In this document: in pieces, positions 5,642-9,375 of the stretch
Layout: every line of letters starts with the position of its first letter
Position numbering within the stretch: the stretch's first letter is position 1
NCBI GenBank assembly: GCA_017378975.1
Contig: JAFNXT010000173.1
Location: 1 to 9,375 of the forward strand
From: Oscillospiraceae bacterium
GTDB taxonomy: Bacteria > Bacillota > Clostridia > Oscillospirales > Oscillospiraceae
Reading direction: 5' to 3'
Length of the DNA: 9,375 nt
Notes under the pieces: model-generated
What the model was told of the DNA's origin: nothing
What the model saw: the letters and a program-made list of their open reading frames with translations, nothing else
Databases searched by the model: none
Translations under genes and position numbers: made by a program

Positions 5642-6919
5642 TCAGGAACGTTCTTTGTTGAGCTTGTCTGCCTTGCAGAAGAGGACATAGCCGATGGCGA
5701 AGAGGATCACCAGCGTGCCCACCGCCAGGCTCTCGCCCTGAAGAGCGTAGCCGAAGAGGTCGAACTCGATGCCGCCCACCAGCGCGCTGACCACGCCCAC
5801 CAGCATGGTGCCCACGAAGCTGGCGCCCTTGCCGCAGATGTCCATGAGGCCGTAGTACTCGCCGCTCTGCTCGGCGGGGATGATCTTGCCGAGGTAGGAC
5901 CGGCTCAGAGCCTGGATGCCGCCCTGGAACATGCCCACCAGCACCGCCAGCGTCCAGAACTGCCATTGGAACTTCAGGAACACGGCGAAGAGGGTGATGA
6001 AGGTGTAGCACCCGATGGAGATTTTGATCAGCTTGCCGGTGTCGTATTTGGCGGACAGACGGCCGAAGAGGATGCTGAAGGGGAAGGCCACGATCTGGGT
6101 CAGCAGGAGGGCCAGCAACAGGCCCGTGGTGTCCAGCCCCAGAGATTTGCCGTAGGCGGTGGCAAGGTCGATGATCGTGTACACACCATCGATGAAGAAG
6201 AAGAACGCCACCAGATAGAGGAAGATGTGCTTATGCTGTTTGGCTTCCCGGAAGGTCTGGGCCAGCCGCTTGAAGGAAGCGGAGACGGCCCGGTCCTGAC
6301 CCTCCACATAGGCAGTCTGGCGGTAACGTCTGGCCAAAGGCAGGGAGCAGACGATCCACCACACGGCGGTGATCAGGAAAGCGATCACCATGGCAGTGCC
6401 TGCGGTCATGCCGAAGCTGTCGCAGAACAGCACCAGCACCAGACACAGCAGGAAGGGGATCACGGAGCCGATATAGCCGAAGGCATAGCCCATGGAGGAG
6501 ATGCTGTCGATCCGGGTCTGGGTGGTGATCTCAGGCAGCATGGAGTCGTAGAACACCAGACTGGAGGAGAAGCCCACCTTGGCCAGGATGAAGATCACGA
6601 GGAAGCCCAAATAGCCCCAAGGGCCGCCCAGCAGGGCACAGCCCAGCGCGCCCACCAGCATACAGACGAGGAACAACGGCTTTTTGAAGCCCTTATGGTC
6701 TGCCAGCGTGCCCAGGATCGGGCCAAGGACGGCAACGATCGCGGTGGAGATGGAGCCGGCGAAGCTCCACAGGGACAGATAATCGTCCTGCACACCGGCG
6801 GCGGTGGTGAGGGATTCGAACCAGATGGGGATCAGAGTCGCCACCAGCAGGATGAAGGCGGAGTTGCCGATATCGTAAAGGATCCAGCTCCGCTCCAAAG
6901 GAGTCAGTTTGTTTTTCAT
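5642..6919 (-). CDS. MFS transporter, UMF1 (Atg22-like) family
   Basis: The 425-residue protein has about twelve hydrophobic segments in two halves, joined by a polar stretch near residues 195-225 (RYRQTAYVEG...REAKQHKH). Signatures of the UMF1 family are WILYDIGNSAF near the start (12-22), the loop 2-3 motif GTLADHKGFKKPL (70-82), and QALSRSYLGKIIPAEQSGEYYGL in the second half (from about 336). Substrates of bacterial UMF1 proteins are mostly unknown; yeast Atg22 exports amino acids from the vacuole. Solute export or uptake across the cytoplasmic membrane is as far as the sequence goes. The ATG at 6919 is preceded by AGAGG (6930-6926). It starts 21 bases after the upstream phospholipase-like gene on the same strand, so the two are probably one operon. 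It ends at the shared terminator. Confidence 0.88.
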   Translation of the reverse strand: MKNKLTPLERSWILYDIGNSAFILLVATLIPIWFESLTTAAGVQDDYLSLWSFAGSISTAIVAVLGPILGTLADHKGFKKPLFLVCMLVGALGCALLGGPWGYLGFLVIFILAKVGFSSSLVFYDSMLPEITTQTRIDSISSMGYAFGYIGSVIPFLLCLVLVLFCDSFGMTAGTAMVIAFLITAVWWIVCSLPLARRYRQTAYVEGQDRAVSASFKRLAQTFREAKQHKHIFLYLVAFFFFIDGVYTIIDLATAYGKSLGLDTTGLLLALLLTQIVAFPFSILFGRLSAKYDTGKLIKISIGCYTFITLFAVFLKFQWQFWTLAVLVGMFQGGIQALSRSYLGKIIPAEQSGEYYGLMDICGKGASFVGTMLVGVVSALVGGIEFDLFGYALQGESLAVGTLVILFAIGYVLFCKADKLNKERS

Positions 6920-6940
6920 ACGTTACCTCTTTCGTGTGGT

Positions 6941-7726
6941 TTATCCGAAGATCTTGGAGAAGTCCGTGGACAGGGGCGTACCACGGCGCAGATGGTCCTG
7001 GAGCTGTTCCAGATAGGGGATGTAACGCTCCTTGGCCATGTCATAGAGCCGGAGCAGGTCCTTGTCCATGGCCTGACACTTACGGTCGGGGCCCACGGGC
7101 ATCACAAGGTCCACCGTTCCCGGCACTACCAAGCTCATGGCCTTGGTGGTCAGTTCCCGTCGGAGGCCCTGCGGCATGGTCAGGAACTTACAGCTCCGGG
7201 CCATGTTCTTCACGCACCTGCCCATGGCCGAGGGGCTGACACCGGGATAGAACAGGGCCGCCGTCTGGCATTCCCCGGGGGTCAGGCGCATATGGCCCGT
7301 CTGGTCGTACAGATGGGGCGGCGTCTTGCCGTCCTGCATCAGCAAAGACCGGTCGAACTCCGTTTCGATCTGGATATGGGTGGCCTTCCCGGCCTCCGAC
7401 ATCCGGCTGATGTAGGGGTGGCACATGGAATCCAGCACATAATGGGCCAGAAGACCGTACAGATATGCCGTGGCACCCTCGGACCAGTTCATGCGTACCG
7501 TGCGGCAGACCCGTCCGAAGAAGGCGGTGCCGGTCTGCTGATGGAGCTTGGAGCTGAGCTTCACCGTCTTGTCCCGGATCACCGGGTCGTGGTACAGCAG
7601 GACATCCGGGCCGTGGAGCCCCATGTCGTAGAGCTGGCGGAACCGCCCCACGGTCCGCCGGACCTCCGGGGGCATCAGGGGCAGAAGCTCCGAACCGAAA
7701 CGGAAATGGGCGTAGTTACCGGGCAT
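6941..7726 (-). CDS. Zinc-dependent phospholipase C-like protein
   Basis: The 261-residue protein belongs to the Zn_dep_PLPC family. The ligand pattern of bacterial phospholipase C can be followed: His7 (NYAHF), Asp41 (GPDVLLYHDP), His62, then HYVLDSMCH with His95, Asp99 and His103, and HIQIE with His117 and Glu121. The N-terminus (MPGNYAHFRFGSELL) has no signal peptide, and the mature-enzyme Trp1 ligand is not evident, so unlike the secreted toxins of Clostridium and Bacillus it probably stays in the cytoplasm. This short form is common in gut Clostridia with no proven substrate. The ATG at 7726 has AAGGAGG (7740-7734) 7 bases upstream. It is the first gene of a pair with the UMF1 transporter and has a plausible promoter upstream. 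Confidence 0.85.
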   Translation of the reverse strand: MPGNYAHFRFGSELLPLMPPEVRRTVGRFRQLYDMGLHGPDVLLYHDPVIRDKTVKLSSKLHQQTGTAFFGRVCRTVRMNWSEGATAYLYGLLAHYVLDSMCHPYISRMSEAGKATHIQIETEFDRSLLMQDGKTPPHLYDQTGHMRLTPGECQTAALFYPGVSPSAMGRCVKNMARSCKFLTMPQGLRRELTTKAMSLVVPGTVDLVMPVGPDRKCQAMDKDLLRLYDMAKERYIPYLEQLQDHLRRGTPLSTDFSKIFG

Positions 7727-7757
7727 CAGGATCCCTCCTTAGACCATATTTTTTAAT

Positions 7758-7786
7758 ATTTTAACATATTGTGAACCAAGATCCAA
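7758..7786 (-). promoter_or_regulatory. Possible promoter for the phospholipase-like/MFS pair
   Basis: On the minus strand TTGGAT (7786-7781) and TAAAAT (7763-7758) are separated by 17 bases, within an AT-rich stretch (7746-7770) that contrasts with the GC-rich genes. The expected start is near 7751, about 25 bases before the ATG. Confidence 0.5.
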
Positions 7787-7865
7787 GGGGTCAGAGAAAA
7801 AATATGATGCATTTTGTAGCCGAATGTGGTAGATTATCCTCAAGAATACCAACAGGAGGTCCCAT

Positions 7866-9020
7866 ATGACCCGAAAGCTTTATTACGAAGACAGTTCCCT
7901 CACGGAAGCCACCGCGGTGGTCACAGGCTGTGAAGCCACGGGAAAGGGGTGGCTGGTGACGCTGGATGCCACCGTGTTCTACCCGGAGGGCGGCGGACAG
8001 GCCTGCGATCTGGGGACCTTGGACGGTGTGGCGGTGCTGGATGTGCAGGAACGGGGGGACGAGGTGGTACACCTGTGTCAGGGCCCCTTGGCGGTGGGCA
8101 CCACCGTGGAGGGCCGGATCGACTGGGACCGGCGGTTCGACCTGATGCAACAGCACACCGGTGAGCATATGGTCTCCGGTGTGATCTGCGGCCGGTATGG
8201 CTGTCACAATGTGGGCTTCCATGTGGGGTCCGAGGTGATCACCATCGACTTCGACGGCCCGGTGCCCCCGGAGGATCTGCCCATGATCGAAGCGCAGGTC
8301 AACGCCGCCATCTGGCAGGACCTGCCCGTGCGGCGCTGGGTCCCTGAGCCGTCGGAACTGCCGGAGGTGGCCTACCGGTCCAAGAGAGTGCTCCCCTGGC
8401 CGGTCCGGATCGTGCAGATCCCGGGCGTGGATAGCTGTGCCTGCTGTGGTGTCCATGTGGAGACCACGGGGCAGGTGGGGCTGGTGAAGCTCTTCTCCTG
8501 CGTCAAGTTCCATCAGGGCGTGAGGATCGAGATGGCCTGCGGCCGTCGGGCGCTGATGCTGCTGAACGAGGCCTACGATCAGAACCGGCAGGTGTCTCAG
8601 GCCTTTTCTGCCAAGATCATGGAGACCGGCGCCGCCGCCCGGCGGATGAATGAGCGGCTGGCGGAGCTGGAGTACCGGATCACGGGACTGGAGCGGCAGA
8701 TCTTCGACGCGGTGGCGGAGCGTTTCGCCGGGAAGGGGGACGTGCTGTGGTTCCACGAGGGGCTGGAGCCTGCGGCTCTGCGGGAGCTGGCGGACCGGAT
8801 CGCGGACCGTTGCGGCGGCATCGCCGCCGTGTTCTGCCCCAAGGATGAGGGGCATATGGTCGCCATGATCTGCCGTGAGGGGGATCTGAGGGAGCTGGGC
8901 AAGGCCATGAACGCCGCCCTGAACGGACGTGGCGGCGGTAAGCCCGGCTTCTTCCAAGGGAGCGTGAAGGCCGACCGCGCCCAGATCGAGGCATTCTGGG
9001 AACGGCGTGGATCCAAATGA
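7866..9020 (+). CDS. AlaX-type alanyl-tRNA editing protein with C-terminal DHHA1 domain
   Basis: The 384-residue protein resembles free-standing editing domains of alanyl-tRNA synthetase, which hydrolyse Ser- or Gly-tRNA-Ala. The N-terminal part has YPEGGGQACDLG (39-50), the zinc motif HTGEH (His97, His101), GFHVG (117-121) and CCGVHVETTGQVG (Cys193, His197), the AlaRS CGGTH motif with Val for Thr. A helical, coiled-coil-like stretch follows at about 236-288, and a DHHA1-like domain ends with GGGKPGFFQGS (356-366). This is the long AlaX form found in Clostridia. The ATG at 7866 has AGGAGG (7854-7859) 6 bases upstream. No good promoter is visible upstream; an extended -10-like TGTGGTAGATT (7825-7835) is the best candidate. 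Palindromic element copy 4 starts 5 bases after the stop. Confidence 0.88.
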   Translation: MTRKLYYEDSSLTEATAVVTGCEATGKGWLVTLDATVFYPEGGGQACDLGTLDGVAVLDVQERGDEVVHLCQGPLAVGTTVEGRIDWDRRFDLMQQHTGEHMVSGVICGRYGCHNVGFHVGSEVITIDFDGPVPPEDLPMIEAQVNAAIWQDLPVRRWVPEPSELPEVAYRSKRVLPWPVRIVQIPGVDSCACCGVHVETTGQVGLVKLFSCVKFHQGVRIEMACGRRALMLLNEAYDQNRQVSQAFSAKIMETGAAARRMNERLAELEYRITGLERQIFDAVAERFAGKGDVLWFHEGLEPAALRELADRIADRCGGIAAVFCPKDEGHMVAMICREGDLRELGKAMNAALNGRGGGKPGFFQGSVKADRAQIEAFWERRGSK

Positions 9021-9024
9021 GGAT

Positions 9025-9110
9025 GTAGGGCGAAGGCATGCCTTCGCCGCCGCAGTCCTTGTGGCTTCGCCGTTGGCGAAACCACCGGCGGGGGCAAGCC
9101 CCCGCCCTAC
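9025..9110. repeat. Palindromic intergenic element, copy 4 (downstream of the AlaX gene)
   Basis: An 86-bp element with GTAGGGCGA and CCGCCCTAC ends. The left arm GGCGAAGGCATGCCTTCGCC (9029-9048) is a perfect palindrome; the right arm (9087-9106) has a 9-bp stem around AA. Between them GTGG-C-TTCGCC pairs with GGCGAA-A-CCAC (9061-9085) with one C-A mismatch. It shares GCCGCAGTC after the left arm and AAACCACCGG before the right arm with copy 3, but lacks copy 3's first complete inner hairpin, so it looks like a shortened relative. Confidence 0.88.
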
Positions 9111-9139
9111 AAAAAAGCCGCCCCGATCCCCGTACGGCT
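9111..9139 (-). terminator. Weak terminator-like hairpin, minus strand
   Basis: On the minus strand AGCCG (9139-9135) and CGGCT (9120-9116) can pair around a 14-base loop, followed by six T residues (9116-9111). The stem is short. It would serve a leftward gene lying beyond the right edge, together with the hairpin at 9153-9176; no such gene is in the window. Confidence 0.3.
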
Positions 9140-9152
9140 CACGCATGACGAA

Positions 9153-9176
9153 AGCCTCCCACAGAAGTAGGAGGCT
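9153..9176. repeat. Hairpin AGCCTCC/GGAGGCT
   Basis: A perfect 7-bp stem (9153-9159 with 9170-9176) encloses a 10-base loop. On the minus strand it is followed by TTCG, too short a T-run for a strong terminator. It lies in the non-coding stretch after the AlaX gene. Confidence 0.55.
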
Positions 9177-9206
9177 CAGCGTGTCGAAAAAGGTGCTCCG
9201 CGCCCC

Positions 9207-9304
9207 GGCCCCCTCTGCGACTCGCTAAGAGCCGGCTTCGCCGGTTGCTCGCTTGCATAGCGCCTGCGGGCGCTTATGATGAGGGGGCTGTCAGCGTAGC
9301 TGAC
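9207..9304. repeat. Nested palindromic element of a second family
   Basis: An outer 9-bp stem, GGCCCCCTC (9207-9215) with GAGGGGGCT (9281-9289) including one G-T pair, encloses two hairpins: AGCCGGC-TTC-GCCGGTT (9230-9246) and AGCGCC-TGCG-GGCGCT (9259-9274). A third, GTCAGC-GTA-GCTGAC (9290-9304), follows directly. The ends do not resemble the GTAGGG elements. I find no coding capacity in 9021-9375: short open frames here run through repeats. Confidence 0.7.
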
Positions 9305-9307
9305 TGG

Positions 9308-9375
9308 GGGAGAGAAGACCCGAAAAGTTATGAGTTCTTTATAAACATAGAGAAAACCTAAACGTATTCTCTCCC
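9308..9375. repeat. Inverted 9-mers at the right edge of the window
   Basis: GGGAGAGAA (9308-9316) and TTCTCTCCC (9367-9375) are perfect reverse complements separated by 50 AT-rich bases. The first belongs to the flank of the nested palindrome. The second is cut by the window end and may be the start of an inverted second copy. Confidence 0.5.

Noticed and set aside
4284..6011. Minus-strand open frame of 575 codons opposite the capA-like gene
   Set aside because: It crosses the strong terminator and both convergent genes, is rich in His, Gly and Arg in a shadow-frame manner, and shows no motifs.
5966..7756. Plus-strand open frame of 596 codons opposite the MFS and phospholipase-like genes
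   Set aside because: The opposite strand carries membrane segments and zinc-ligand motifs with good ribosome binding sites; this frame has neither.
768..9110. Target-site duplications around the four elements
   Set aside because: Flanking bases were compared by eye for each copy and no matching direct repeats were found, so classic MITE insertion is not supported from this window alone.
7791..9146. Minus-strand open frame of 451 codons opposite the AlaX gene
   Set aside because: It begins inside repeat copy 4 and lies opposite a recognisable AlaX protein.
9021..9375. A small RNA or tRNA gene in the final non-coding stretch
   Set aside because: The hairpins here are repeat palindromes; no tRNA cloverleaf features and no convincing promoter were seen.

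Overview
The window looks like chromosomal DNA of a high-GC, gut-type member of the Clostridia, probably an Oscillospiraceae-like organism. This is inferred from strong AGGAGG ribosome binding sites, the lspA-rluD pair, the QueH type of epoxyqueuosine reductase, a clostridial HPr-like protein, and GC-rich palindromic repeats between genes. It holds nine protein genes (one partial) and no rRNA, tRNA or CRISPR array. Most products are housekeeping proteins, with a strong bias to RNA modification and tRNA quality control.

Layout. Positions 1-2177 are a leftward cluster of mtaB, queH and the 5' end of a THUMP-type RNA methyltransferase. The spacer between mtaB and queH holds a 124-bp palindromic element, and the spacer after queH holds a heptanucleotide tandem repeat. 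Between 2178 and 2316 two promoters diverge, one for mtaB and one for a small HPr-like gene that starts with TTG and ends at a clear terminator (2573-2604). A good promoter at 2610-2638 then drives lspA and rluD, whose stop and start codons overlap as ATGA. A second element folds in the lspA leader. A third fills the spacer between rluD and a membrane-anchored CapA-like protein. A strong two-way terminator (5584-5636) separates capA from a leftward pair, a zinc-dependent phospholipase C-like gene followed by a UMF1-type MFS transporter. A rightward AlaX-type alanyl-tRNA editing gene (7866-9020) follows, then a non-coding stretch to the end with a fourth element and a different nested palindrome.

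Working together. MtaB (ms2t6A37), QueH (Q34), the THUMP methyltransferase, RluD (pseudouridine) and AlaX (removal of misacylated Ser/Gly from tRNA-Ala) all serve translation accuracy, although they lie in separate transcription units. LspA and CapA act at the membrane or cell surface.

The most unusual content is not a gene. Four palindromic elements with GTAGGG...CCCTAC ends lie in the spacers. Each end is a hairpin that is self-complementary even where the two ends differ. Three of them start at, or within 8 bases of, the stop codon of the upstream gene, in the same orientation relative to that gene. I saw no defence locus, secondary-metabolite cluster or other clearly new protein system.
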